Assembly (NCBI GenBank): GCA_024195265.1
Contig: JAJLRJ010000004.1
Span: forward strand, 6,684,095-6,748,094
Source of the DNA: Dendrophyllia cribrosa
Taxonomy: Eukaryota > Cnidaria > Anthozoa > Scleractinia > Dendrophylliidae
Direction: 5' to 3'
DNA: 64,000 nt
Of this stretch, positions 32,970 through 44,800 are shown in pieces. The notes beneath the pieces are model-generated. The model was not told where the DNA came from, did not search any database, and saw only the letters and a list, made by a program, of their open reading frames with translations. Every line of letters begins with the position of its first letter. Within the stretch, counting starts at the first letter, position 1. A program made the position numbers and the translations under genes.

Positions 32970-34640
32970 TTTTTTTTAATTTTTTTTTTTTTTATTTATA
33001 CAAAACATTTACGTAACAAGCAGATTTAAAAGGTTACAATACAAAGGAATACATGACAAGATATTACAACAATACACTACACTAGACATTCCGAGACTGG
33101 GTTGGCATTGGCGATTTCAATTTTTGTTTATAGTCTGAAGCTGCACTAATCATTTAGTAACTCTATATAGTAGTTAACAATATATTTTAAATTATATAAT
33201 ACTTATGTTTTATTTTACAGAGGGGATTTTTCTAGATGAAATCTACAGTTTAATTTAACTACAAATTCCTCTAAAGATAGGTTTTTCTGTGCTAGTTTTT
33301 GGGTATAGAGGTAATATTTAGCAAAGAGGAGAGTACAGTTTAAGTTATTGGTAATCAGGTCAGTCTTGGAGGTGGAGCTCGTGCCGAAGAGAATTTCCGT
33401 TGGGGATAAGGAGAAAGAGGTGCCATTTTCTTTGTTAAACCACTTAATAACTTCCAAGAAAAACTCTTTAGACCAGTGACAATTTGAAAAAGTGTGAATA
33501 ATGGAATCATTTTCGCGACAGTAAATGCAAAGCATATCATTTTTAATACCAAATAAATGCAGTTCTCTTTTTGTAACAACTATTCTGTGCAAAAGTTTGA
33601 AGTAAAATTCTCTCAGCTTGTTTTCTCTAGAAATATATTTTACACGACTAAAAAAAGAGTCAATCCGCACCATGTCTGGCTGTAAATCTCTCTCCCACTT
33701 TACGCTTGCCTTCAATACTTGCTTGTCCTTATTTATCAAAAGCCAGTAGTAATCCCTGTTTTTTAATTTAAGTAAATTTATGGTAGTATCCCGAGACAGC
33801 TGAAACTCATATTCTGAAAGAAGAATAGTTTTATCTAGGCATTTTATCCTTGCCTTAATAATGAGGGTCTGAGGTATTGCAGATACAACTTGCATGTATG
33901 TTAGGAAATTACAACTGAGTTTGTATTTTCGGATGAACTCAGCGTAAGGGAGAATTTTTCCATCCGCCTTCAACAGATCGTGGATAAAAATAATATTACT
34001 ACTGAACCAGCTCCGATAAAAGATAGTTTGACTGTTAATTCGAATTTCTTTGTTATTATATAGAATCAATTCCTGATCGGATTCTGGATTATAAGATGCT
34101 TTAAGTTCAGAGAAATATAGTAAGATCTGCTTGTAGAAGTTCGGGAATTTTGCCTGCTCGAGGAACTTTTCATCATAGTTACAGTGCAACAGGAATTTTA
34201 AGCCACCATATTTATCAAAATAATAGTTTGGTATAACCTTCCAGGATTCACTGCCCATTTGGTCGTTTATTAAAAATCTCGAGATCCATGCCAATTTGAG
34301 TGATTTGGACATAGTTTCTATGCTAGGCGCACGTAGACCTCCATTGTCGTAGTCTTGAAACATGACTTTACGATTGATTTTGTCTTTCTTGTTTTTCCAT
34401 ATAAATTTAAATATCATAGAATTAACATCTTGAATGCATTTTTTAGGGATATCAAGAATCGAAGTAGAATGAACCAGCTGCGAAATGCCAAGGCTTTTAG
34501 TTATAAGACATCTTCCAAATAGTGTAAGGTTTCGGGACTGCCAGATGCCATGAATAGTATCTATTTTTTGAATTTTTTCTTTAAAATTGTATTGGTCATT
34601 TTTTTTTTCATCATAGGATATAAATATCCCTAAGGCTCTT
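32970..34640 (-). mobile_element. 5'-truncated LINE (L1/Tx1-like) nested in the foldback element
   Basis: The minus strand carries the C-terminal part of a LINE ORF2 and ends at a poly(A) tail, seen as a T run at 32967-32999. The insertion splits the repeat phrase at AAAATTGGCTTTT; about ten bases (ATTGGCTTTT) appear on both sides. Reverse transcriptase and endonuclease domains are missing through 5' truncation. Confidence 0.75.
33215..34417 (-). pseudogene. LINE ORF2 C-terminal region
   Basis: A 400-codon open stretch starts FKFIWKNKKDKINRKVMFQD, then GGLRAPSIE, as in the region after the thumb of L1/Tx1-type ORF2. Near the end it has a CIYCRENDSIIHTFSNC knuckle (CxxC...HxxxxC), the zf-RVT motif. 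The ATG is internal. The frame is intact, which suggests a fairly young insertion, but the catalytic RT is absent. Confidence 0.75.
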
Positions 34641-34809
34641 ATTGGCTTTTGAAAAAGAAAAAAAACGGCCTTTAAAGAAATAAAAGGGGGTCTTAGTTTT
34701 AGGTCTTAGTTTTCGAAAAAAAAACGAAAACTAAGACCCTGGTAAGCAGTGTCAAAATGACTTTTGCCATAGACTTCGCATCTGGTTTTTGTTTATTGTC
34801 TTATAGTAA

Positions 34810-34990
34810 ATAACGGATTGAAATAACAAAATTGGCTTTGGAAAAAGAAAAAAAAACGGCCTTTAAAGAAATAAAAGGCCTTAGTCAAAATGACTTTAGT
34901 GACTTTTGCCATAGACTTCGCGTAGACCCTCGTGATCTGGTTTTTGATTATTGTCTTATACTGAATAACGGATTGAAATAACAAAATTGG
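34810..34990. repeat. Direct repeat inside the foldback element, copy 2
   Basis: Second copy of the block at 32780-32969, nearly identical by eye. A shorter relative lies at 34640-34808. Confidence 0.7.
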
Positions 34991-35229
34991 CTTTTGAAAA
35001 AGAAAAAAAACGGCCTTTAAAGAAATAAAAGGGGGTCTTAGTTTTAGGTCTTAGTTTTCGAAAAAACGAAAACTAAGACCCTGGTAAAAAAAGGTAAAAT
35101 ATAGGGGGTCTTAGTTTTAGGTCTTAGTTTTCGAAAAACTAAGACCCAGGTAAAAAAGGTAAATTATAGGGGGTCTTAGTTTTAGGTCTTAGTTTTCGGT
35201 CTTAGTTTTCAATACAACCCAAAGTTGAG

Positions 35230-36194
35230 GTTTGATCGCCTGATGTGCGACTATGATACAGAATTTCGAAAAGTTGCAATGTAAATTATGCGAAGTACAA
35301 AGTTAAAATAAAACTCAATTTGCAGTTTAATTGGACTACCTTTCTCTTCGTTTCTTTTCCTTGACTCTAAGTTCATTAATCTTAGTGAATGTTTAGTTCT
35401 GAAGTGGAAATTCCGAGCCGTTTTAACAGTGGTTTCACAAGCGATCCACTTTCATAACATACAGACGCCATTTTGATTTTGTGATTGCCACGTGACTCTA
35501 GACTTACCCACAGTTCCATGTGGGATGATTTCGAAGTCGCACATGTTTCCGCTTTGAGAACAGACTTAACACTGGGATTGGAATCGATTGGAATATAGAT
35601 TTGGCGCAAAAACGTAGCGATTCCTCCTCGGTTGTGAGCTGCCGCCGCCAAAAAAAATGTGAAAAGTAAGAAAGAAGTCTCTGAAAGTATTACAAATTTT
35701 GAAAAGAACGAAAGGCAGCGGGCATTTCAAAACAGATGGAAACAAAGGAGACCATGGCTTAGTTTTCGGCGATAACGCGATGTTTTGCTCAGTTTCAACA
35801 CCTCATGATTTTATATTGCCAAATGAATGGCTGAAATGTTACAAAAATGTCTCAGGGCATCACTGGGGGCATTATATGCCTTTATGTGTTATTTCCTTAG
35901 TTAACGCTCTTGGGATGGGCCACTAAAAACTCAAGGAAACTGGCCCAAGCACTGGAGTTAATTTTTAGCCCTGCAGTTAGGGGTTAAGGCTACACTAGGG
36001 CTAAAAATTCAGTTAAGGCTAGAATTCACACTTGCTTTGGGTAAAAGGGCTCACCTCACAGTTAGTTTTACTATCATTAGTAAAAGTGTTACAGGCAATC
36101 CTCTCTAATACTAACATTACCTGTAAAAGAAGAGAATAAATCGTGTTAATGAAGGAAAACAGCTGTGTCGATCAACCTGTAACGGAAATAGGTG
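35230..36194. other. Gene-free intergenic stretch
   Basis: The phrases GGGCTAAAAATTCAGTTA near 35990 and CTAAAAATTCAG near 31570 show that one simple repeat was interrupted by the foldback element. An 89-codon minus ORF (35382-35651) begins MAAAAHNRGGIATFLRQIYI; it has protein-like composition but no known domain and no splice context, so it is not called. Confidence 0.4.
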
Positions 36195-36542
36195 TCACGG
36201 TTTTTCCAAATTTTTATATTGGCCTCAGATAAAAAAAATCCATCGACACTGCTGGGAAAAAGCATCTCAAAATTAGTAAAGTGGTCGAGTTTAAAAGCGA
36301 TATCTTTTAAAATAGTGGAGAGTATGGCAAATTTCACAGACGTCTGGCAAGAAATTTGGCTGCGCGATACAAACGTCTGTGAAATTTGCCGAATTTGCGG
36401 AACTACATATTCTCCACTATTTTAAAAGATACATGTATCACTTTTATACTCGGCCACTTTACTAATTTTGAGATGCTTTTTACAGCAGTGTCGATGGATT
36501 TTTGGTATCTGAGGCCAATATAAAAATTTGGAAAAACCGTGA
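36195..36542. repeat. 348-bp inverted repeat (hairpin element)
   Basis: The arms begin TCACGGTTTTTCCAAATTTT and end with its inverse. About 150 bases pair on each side of a short centre near 36360, with CAGACGT/ACGTCTG at the inner ends. Confidence 0.8.
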
Positions 36543-38160
36543 TAAGACCTATTGATGTTAGGTTTAGTTTTGATCAATCAACTTTTTAGTAAATTGATCA
36601 TATGTAGTTTCAGATAGTACTTTATTATGTACAATTTCACCACTCAAATAAAACCCCGTCACTACAAGGCAATGTAAGATTAACACAAGCAAGAATTCAA
36701 GGCAAAGTTAAATTCAATAAAGCTATCTAAAATTTGAAAGGTAGGAGTCATTAACGAGCGTTCATTTGTGAGCACATGTGACCAACACTTGCGTGACATG
36801 AACTACTTGTACATGTATTCAATGAAACCATGATGGAAACAGTTCCTCTCAGACACAGCCATTAAACTACGATAAAATCGCAACAAAGAAAACACTGTTG
36901 TGAAAGTAACGTCCCTCCGTACGTTTAATTAAGAAGGAATTAATATAGTATAACATAGATTGTATTTTTAGATCGTATTTCTTCCGCACTGCATTCAGGG
37001 CATCATATTTCTCCTCGTGTTTGTTTCAAAGCGATCATGCACCAACTAGCATTCCGTCGACCGGCTGGCTTTTAAAATGCAGCACCTTTTATCTGTGAAG
37101 ACAAGTTAAATAACGTTTGAATTCAAAGGTTAAAAGCTTCGAAAGGAAGCGACACCATTATATGCCTTGACAAGCATGTTAAGATTCTATACTCGCGGTT
37201 CACGGTTAATTGTGTTCATTCGAAATTCGTTTCTGTCTCAGTAACGTAACAATTGATCGATATTTTGATCTCCTTTGGTCGGCAATGCAGTGCACATTTT
37301 AAACCTGCAAGGGAAATGATTCACTTACGTTTTCTTTGGCGATTAACTCGTCTTATTTCTGCTTCTTTCGATGCAGGATCTGCTTGCGAAATATTAAAAC
37401 AACACAGTCACATTCTAGTCATTCATTAATCGCTAACAACGTTTGCCCGCTATGAATAATGGGTATTTTTAGAGCAAATCGTGAAGGGAAGCAATACATT
37501 CTGTCTTTAGAAGGATTTTCTAAACACTTCAGCGAACCAAAAATCACGGCCAAAAACTTCGCTTGCCGTTTATTCTAAACCCGAAACTCACAGAAATGTA
37601 CCATTTGGCTCGCTGCAGTGTCTTCACCGTTTGCAGAGCGAGGCTGAAACGTTTTGGCACCACCGGAGTGGTCTTTCATATGCACTTTAAAGAGCTTATC
37701 AAACTTCTCAAACTCAATAATTCATGAAAAGAAAACAAAAGAAATTACTACCTGTGCATGCAGTGTCATGCAACAAGCGAGGTTTGGCCGTAATTTAACC
37801 ATGTCGTGTATTACTAAAACTGAACTGGATATTCTCTTTACATTTTGAGGAGTTTAAACCCAGCTAAAGGAAACAAAATGAAAATCCAAATTAGGATCTT
37901 CTTTTGTTCTTTGCTTAATTGGGAATAATCACATTAGAAGAACGCAATTCTCATTTTGTGTTAGTTGCCCTGTGCCTTACATGCAGAAAAATTTGAGATT
38001 TTTTAGTGTCCGGACTGCCGTTTGGCCACCTCTATTGCTTTTTTTCAGGGGTTCATTTCCGCCGGAAATTCCTTCAAACATGTCTCCATAATCCCTGATT
38101 ACTGCTAGTTATTATAATTATTATTATTATTATTTAACTGTCTTTTTGTTTGTAGTCAGG
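36543..38160. other. Gene-free intergenic stretch upstream of gene B
   Basis: No ORF with domain signal. It may contain the promoter and first exon of gene B, but I see no decisive TATA box or first-exon donor. Confidence 0.4.
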
Positions 38161-38525
38161 GTTTTCAATAACTTTTTCATCAACTCTTTCATTTCTTTTA
38201 ACAGCCATAACAATGTGGCACATGGCCAACAAGCCTATAGTAACTGATAAACACTGTATTAAAACACCTTGATTCACAGCCGTACCATTTACTAGTGACT
38301 CCCCTCACAGGTGTTACAGGTTACAGGTTCAACTCAGAACACTGAACAGGGTATACACATGATTCAAAACACTAGCCGTATTAGCCACAGTGAAGACACA
38401 AACTTACAAGTTACTTGAACTGGAAATAAATTAAATAAGGTCCACAATGTAGTTTCTCAATCCAACAATGAGGCACAGAAAAGTGATCTAGAGAAAGAGA
38501 CAAATAATTAAATTAGATGAACGCA
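38160..38525 (-). repeat. Partial inverted copy of the 470-bp repeat
   Basis: CTTTCATTTCTTTTAACAGC and CATAACAATGTGGCACATGG match the repeat at 29517-30470 on the other strand. The copy stops just before the hammerhead-like motif. Confidence 0.75.
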
Positions 38526-38960
38526 ACCACAATGTTATTATGACCAATTTATTAAGGCACAAAAAAGGCTCATTCAGTCATTTTCTTATCCACAAGACCT
38601 TGTTTATCCAACAACCCCAGTATGGTGCAATACACCTTTAACTGTGAGCACCCAATAAACTCTTTTACAGAAGTTAGCCAATCAGAGAGCCTGAATTCAA
38701 TTGACTGGCACACCTCCTCACAAAGTTGAGCATGATCAAAATAATGTAATATTTTGTCACTTAGTGTTTATCATGAGTGCAAATTAAAGTTAATTACAAA
38801 ACTTGTATAAAAGTTTTTTGGGTGCTGATGGTAAGGCGTACCCCATGTCATACTGTGATACAAAGGCATTTTTATTGTCCACCAGTATGGTATTAAGGGG
38901 GTGCCCCTTATAAGTGTCAATTTGTTATTAATCATTCTTAATACTTTCTCTTACTTATGC

Positions 38961-38984
38961 AGGTAAATCTTGGTAAGCTTCATC
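38961..38984 (+). promoter_or_regulatory. Splice acceptor and start context of gene B
   Basis: A pyrimidine-rich tract ends CTTATGCAG at 38962, so a 5' untranslated exon lies upstream. In frame, TAA at 38964 follows at once, and the first ATG after it is 38985 in the good context CATCATGG. This fixes the start. Confidence 0.65.
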
Positions 38985-41834
38985 ATGGAAGAAAACTTCA
39001 AATCTGTTCTTGAGAATATTCATGCTTTATCTTTTTTGCATGGACATAAAAATGGTTTTGTAGAAAAGGCTTCAGAAGGAGCTAACAACATCCCAAACTT
39101 TCCTTATTATCTGGTTCCCAATGTTACCAAAGAGGATAAAAAGAGCTTTCAGTTACTACTATATAATGTTGAACAGACAATTTTGAAACCTTGGAGTGAT
39201 AGCCAATATGAATTCATGGTTTTTACTTGCCATGAAAATGATGATTTTGACATAGTGAACATACTTTCTGTCCTGAGTGCATTTGCTCATAAAAGAGGTA
39301 ATACAACATTTGTTGAAGAAGTACAAAGCATTGCTTTTCAGTATCAACAACATCCAGGTGCTGGGTTTCTGATGAATAACCTTGGGGTGATGTTAAGTGA
39401 AAATGTGCAATACGAGAAGAGTAAAGAGTGCTTGGATTTCGCAAAGAAGTGTTTTGAAAGCCAACAAGACCATCTAGGGGATGCAGTTGTTACATTTAAT
39501 CTAGCTGTTCTGCACAGGGTATTTGGAAATTATCAAAGGGCACGGGATTTGTGTGATGATGCAGCTTCCTTGTGCCATGACATCTCCATGAGAACAACAA
39601 AAGAGGCTTGTTTGCCAGCAAAGTTGCTGAGAAGAGTTGCCGATTTGTTGGAAGAGTTTGGAAACAAGATGTTCTATGATATTCTGAGGATTGGTGTACA
39701 CCATGATATCAGTGGTGCCCATAAAGCTGCTGTGGTTGATTTAACAAAGCAGTTGATGAAGTTCCAGCTTCAGGAAGAAATTGGTGAAAATATTCTAGTT
39801 GAAGAAGTGGAAGATCTTATCTTCCATTTATTTTCATTGCTGGATAAACCTGATGGTGAGCTGATGAATGCCGAGTTCATTAAAATAGTGATCATTTCAG
39901 CAAAGTTTTATTGCAATACTGGTCACCATGAAGAAGCCTGCAACTTGTTAAAGAAGCTAAAAAAGAAGTTCTTGCTGGTCCATGGTGGAAGAAGTTCTCT
40001 CTATGGCTCACTGCTCTACCAAATTGGTTGCTTCCTACATGGCTCTGGAAAGTTTGATGAAGCCAAAAGTGTGCTTGAAGAGGCTAAAGAAATCTTAATC
40101 TGTTATTTTGGCAGGAGCCATCATGCAGTTGCATCATGCAAGAGCTTTCTTGGCTCCTGTGTTATGCTAAAGGGTAATGCCAAAGAGGCCTTAAAGCACC
40201 TGAATGAAGCCCTGACCATGTTCAAGAAGCTGAACCCTAATCACCCAGAAGTTGGAGAGATTCTTCTAAAGCTTGCTTTTTTGTATGTTGAAGAGGGAAA
40301 GTTCCTGTATGCCCAAGAAATCATGCAAGAAGCAGTAGATATTTTCATATCAGCTTGTGGTGAAGTGTCTTGTAAGACAGCAGGTGCATATTTTCAAGTT
40401 GGAATGATCCTGCAGAAGATTGATAAGTTCCGTACTTCAGCTGTTGACAAAGTAGAGAAAGCCATTAAGATTTCATTGAATCTTGGATTAAATCTTGATC
40501 ATCCTGATGTCAAGCTTTGCATCAGTGTTCTTGGTGTCTTGCAGCTTTCCTTTGGTATGGCTGAAGAGGCAAAGAAGTGTTTTATTGATGTACAAAGCAA
40601 TGCATCCTTGTGTGAAGATCCATGCAGCATGAAAATCATTACCCCTGAAATCACCAACTTGCACCTTCGAGTAACATCTGATGATAGCAGAGGCAGATTT
40701 TCCTCTCTTCAAACTCAGGTGATTTCTCTTGTAAATCTGGTACACATGACAACTGGTGATGAAAGAGTCAAGTACCTGGATACACTTGCGAGTTGTTTGG
40801 AACAACTCCAAACAGTGGAGCTACAAATATGGGATTTTGCCGGCCAACATTTGTATTGTGTCTTACACAGAGTGCCTGTATCTGACAGACCTGTATTTAT
40901 AATTATTAATATGTTACAATCAGATAACAGCAGTGATTCTGACATTTTCTTGTCGTCTGCGAAGAAGTCACATTCCATTCTGTTTTCAAGAGTTCCACAC
41001 AAAGCCCAGGAAATGAAAGATGCTAAGTGCCTGGCGTCTGCCTTCTGCGAGAGTGTAAACACACTCTTTATGCAACCAAAGTTTAGAAAAGGTTTTCTAG
41101 AGGGGAAAGATTTATATATGGGATGGACAGTGCCAACAGGTCCTGGTGATGTATCCTCACTCTGTAGCCAGATTGACTGTCTTCCTCTCCTTGTTGAGCT
41201 GGAACTATCAGATTCTCAGGAACAATGTGACAACTTTGATTACTTGACATCTTGGGATCATTCTGTGAAATCCGTTGAGCCTTCAGCACACGTCTCTTAC
41301 TTTTCCTACAAGTGTTCCAGCCAGCGTGAGACTGAGATTGTTTTTGACCAGTTGATCCATAGTTTAGATCAAAACTTAGCACTGAACAAGGTCCAAGCTG
41401 TTGTTTCTAATGTTTCTCCATTACAGAATGCAGCCTCTTTCTTTTTCCAAGAGCCTTGGAATTCGTCTTTATCTGTTACCGTGGACAGTCAGTCAGTTCT
41501 TGTAAAATGCCGCACCATAAAGGAATCAGAGTTAAATTGCATTTGTTCCTCAGTGAGAAATGCACTGGATGTTGCAATGGAGTCATGTCAAACTGTTGGT
41601 GTGAACTTTGAGTCCTCTGCATGGTTGACTTGTGAAGGTGTTGGCTCTGGTTTTGGAATTGAAGAATCTTCAAGTAGAAACTGTAACTTGGGTGTTCAAA
41701 GTGATCCATCCTGTGCTGCTCTGACATCAGGAACTGGGGATTTAATCCCATGTGCAAGTGCACATAGTACAGACCCAGAATCGGAATTGAAGAGAAAACC
41801 AACTGCTGAGACAGTGGACATGCTTCAGGATGAG
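38985..41834 (+). CDS. Gene B exon 1: TPR array and Roc-like segment
   Basis: One 2850-base coding exon of 950 residues. Helix pairs such as FLMNNLGVMLSENVQYEKSK, LYQIGCFLHGSGKFDEAKSV and LLKLAFLYVEEGKFLYAQEI fit TPRs of the kinesin-light-chain type. After them, LQIWDFAGQHLYCVLHRV and VFIIIN resemble the G3 motif and next strand of Roc GTPase domains, but no GxxxxGK[ST] loop precedes and no clear NKxD follows. Donor GTAATT, phase 0. Its minus-strand ORFs are shadows. Confidence 0.8.
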
Positions 41835-44800
41835 GTAATTTTTTACTGTTGATCTCACCATTATTAAAAATAGAGGTTAAGGTGATTCCCTAGTATTGCA
41901 TTGTGCATCCTGACTGCACATAATATCTGAGAGCATGCAGATGCTGAATTTGCCCATTATTTCATTAACTTTAATGGTTTTCATGATGAGATTGTTCTCC
42001 TTTCATAACAATAATACTACATGCTAATAATAACTTTCTGGAAATAATGGTTGCTTCACTCAAGAATTGAATGTTCAATGTTTTCAATGTTAATTTTCAA
42101 TACTTAAATTTGTGAAATTATGGGATTTGATCAGATAACGTAAACACTGGCATATAAACCACACTTTTTTGCCCAAAATATTTGCTCAAAATCAGGGGTG
42201 CGACTTAGCTGCGGGAACATCAATCTGCAATAGGTTAACTTACTTGTACTTTCTGGTGATATATTAAAGTTGACAAGACTTTTTGAGCCTTGAAATTATG
42301 ATTGATCTATTTATTTGAATTATACAACCTGGAGCAAACATTCTTTAATGTTAGGTGATCTAGAAAAGTGAGTCTTGTTTCTCCAACAGAGCTGCCAGAG
42401 CACCTCCAAGACCAAAAATCAAATAAAAGAATAAGGTTCCACATCCACAGTGCTTGCTATCTTTGTCAGACATTTTGAAGCTTTTAGCAATGAAGGAACA
42501 CTGATCGAAGACGAATGAAAGAAGCCAAAGAAAAGAATCTGTAAACAAGCGGCCATCTTGGTTAACCTTAGTAACCAGGCTAAATAAAAGCATGTGCTCG
42601 AGAAATTTACACGGTTACCAAGCTTGTTTTGGCCTGAACGAACCTGAACGAACAATGTATGTAAACAAGCGGCCATCTTGGTTAACCTTAGTTACCAGCT
42701 AAATAAAAACATGTGCTCAAGAAATTTGCATGGTTACCAACTTGTTTTGGCCTGAACGAGCGGGCAAACAAACGTAGCTGCGCTGAAAACTGCTGAAACT
42801 GCGTGGGTTTTTTTTCAATACACATGATTCGATGGATAGAAGCAAAGTCTAGCTCATGTTTTGTGGAACCAATTCTCTGACTTACATTTTTATTTTAAAA
42901 ACCTTTTTTTTCCAAAATGTGAGCTTCAAAACTCGAGGTGCGGCTTATCTACGAGTGCGGCTTATACACCGGTGTTTTTGGTACTTTTTGTTACCAAGTT
43001 CATTGTGGCCTTAACGAACGGCGGGCAAACGAACGTAGATGTGATCACAAGTGTGGTTTTTTTTATACACTAGGATGATTCAATGGATAGAAGTAAGGTT
43101 TAGCTCAAGTTTCGTAGAGCCAATTCTCTAATGTACTTTTTTATGTTTTTGAGTTTCATAACTCGGTGCGGCTTATCTGCGAGTGCGGCTTATATGCCCG
43201 TGTTTATGGTATTCAGAAAGTGCACAACAAAAAAAGCCCGCTTGCCAAAAATCTGCATCTTAATGATCTTATTGCAATTTAAGGGTGAGATATTGGCTTC
43301 TTTATTCTCTGATGGCTCCATATAAACCCCTCTCATTTTGCCTCAGTTCCTAATGTTTGGAACAAATTCCATAATTTCACAAATTTAGTTTTTGACACAT
43401 CAGCACTTTGGGATTCTATTAAAAGCAACTTTTTTAGGAATTATTTATAGCTAAGAAAAACAGCAAAGAGTTAGTTCATTACCAGAAATGGCAAAACATT
43501 TTACCTTTGCAGTAAATTAAAATAATCTCTATTCATCTACATAGTAGGCTGTTTTTATGGTATTGTATTGTATTGTAGGTTATTTATTTTTTGTATTTAT
43601 CTTCATGTTAGTACGCATGTTAGTATTAGAATAGTAGTGTTATATGTACTATATATTTGTGCAAATTATTTTGATAAGTAATAAAAATCTGTTAAAAGAA
43701 AAAAAAAACTTTTATGTTTAATTTCCATTAACAGAATATTGAAGTGGACCCTCCTGTTGGCAATCCCCGCAACAATTTTCATGCAGATGTGGATGTTTGC
43801 CTGTGTCTTTTGAGTTGCCTTTTGAATCAAGCCAGACCTGTATCCCCTGAGGAAGAAGCATTGTCATTGAACAGCAGTGCGGTGCCTTCAACAGACTTTG
43901 CCAGGCATGATAGCAACAGCCAAGAAAATCACAGCTACTCTTTCTTATCAGTTGGCTCTTCATCTTCACTGAACTTATTACCTCTGAGCCCTCCTATAGT
44001 TTCCCAGAAAAAGTGCTTTGAATTACAACAACAGATAAGCCAGCTGGGAGAGCAGTTGAGACAGAGTGAGGAGGAGAAACAAAATCTTCAATTTGTTCTG
44101 GGGAAATATCTGTTCCTTGAGGGAAAAGAAAAGCGCCGTGAAAGGCTTCTTGGTGAGGCAGCTCCTGTGCAAGATCCAGGTAAGCTAGAGATGTAAAACA
44201 GCATAATAAAACAGGATGCTTACCATTAATTTTTACACAGAAAAATCTGGTTGTTAAATCAGAAAAGTATTGTTAGAAAATCGTAAGACTAATGTTTCGA
44301 AGAATTGTATAGATTTTGGGTCCATTGAACCATTCTGAACTTTTTTGGGAACTCAGGGTGAGGAAAGGGTGTGCAATTTTTTTAAAAGGGTGGGTAATTT
44401 GACACCATGGGAACCAATCAGTTGAAATTGCACTGCACCTGTCAATGTTTTGAGTGTGGGAGCAAGGTGACTCTTGCGTTCATTTGACCAAATTAGCACA
44501 TGGCTGTGATACCCTATACACTGAACTGTATGTATTATGTTACCAGGGAGACATGTTCACTTTCAAAAACCAATGCTAGTTTAAATGGAGTCCGAGTCAG
44601 TTGCAAACTTGTTGCTGACGTCACAATCCACAATAAACTACAAGACACAAAAGGAAGAGACAATAAATATTAACAACATGTTTCAACAAGTTTCTCATGA
44701 ATTTGTTAAATTTTCTCTCCTTCCTTTACTGAGATGGTACGTGTACAGGCATTCATTTTGCAGGGCTAATTGCATTTTTCTCATGATTTATAATATTATT

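Larger units (their letters stand above)
31731..35229. mobile_element. Foldback (MULE-like) element with composite terminal repeats
   Basis: CAAAGTTGAG occurs directly at 31731-31740 and 35220-35229 and flanks ends GGTTGTAT and ATACAACC. The arms (about 31741-32015 and 34980-35219) consist of alternating direct and inverse copies of AAAACTAAGACC, plus GACCCCCTATAATTTACC and GGCCGTTTTTTC blocks. A 10-bp target duplication with long arms fits Mutator-like elements. No transposase; a LINE is nested inside. Superfamily is inferred. Confidence 0.7.
41835..43734 (+). other. Gene B intron 1
   Basis: A 1.9-kb intron occupied largely by two copies of the AAGCCGCAC-type inverted-repeat element. The remainder (43213-43734) is AT-rich with no coding signal. 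Confidence 0.7.

Noticed and set aside
38970..38984. Start of gene B at 38970
   Set aside because: That codon is TTG and follows a splice acceptor; the first ATG in frame is 38985.
39159..41802. Several minus-strand ORFs of 60-115 codons
   Set aside because: They are antisense shadows of gene B exon 1, whose sense frame has clear TPR structure.
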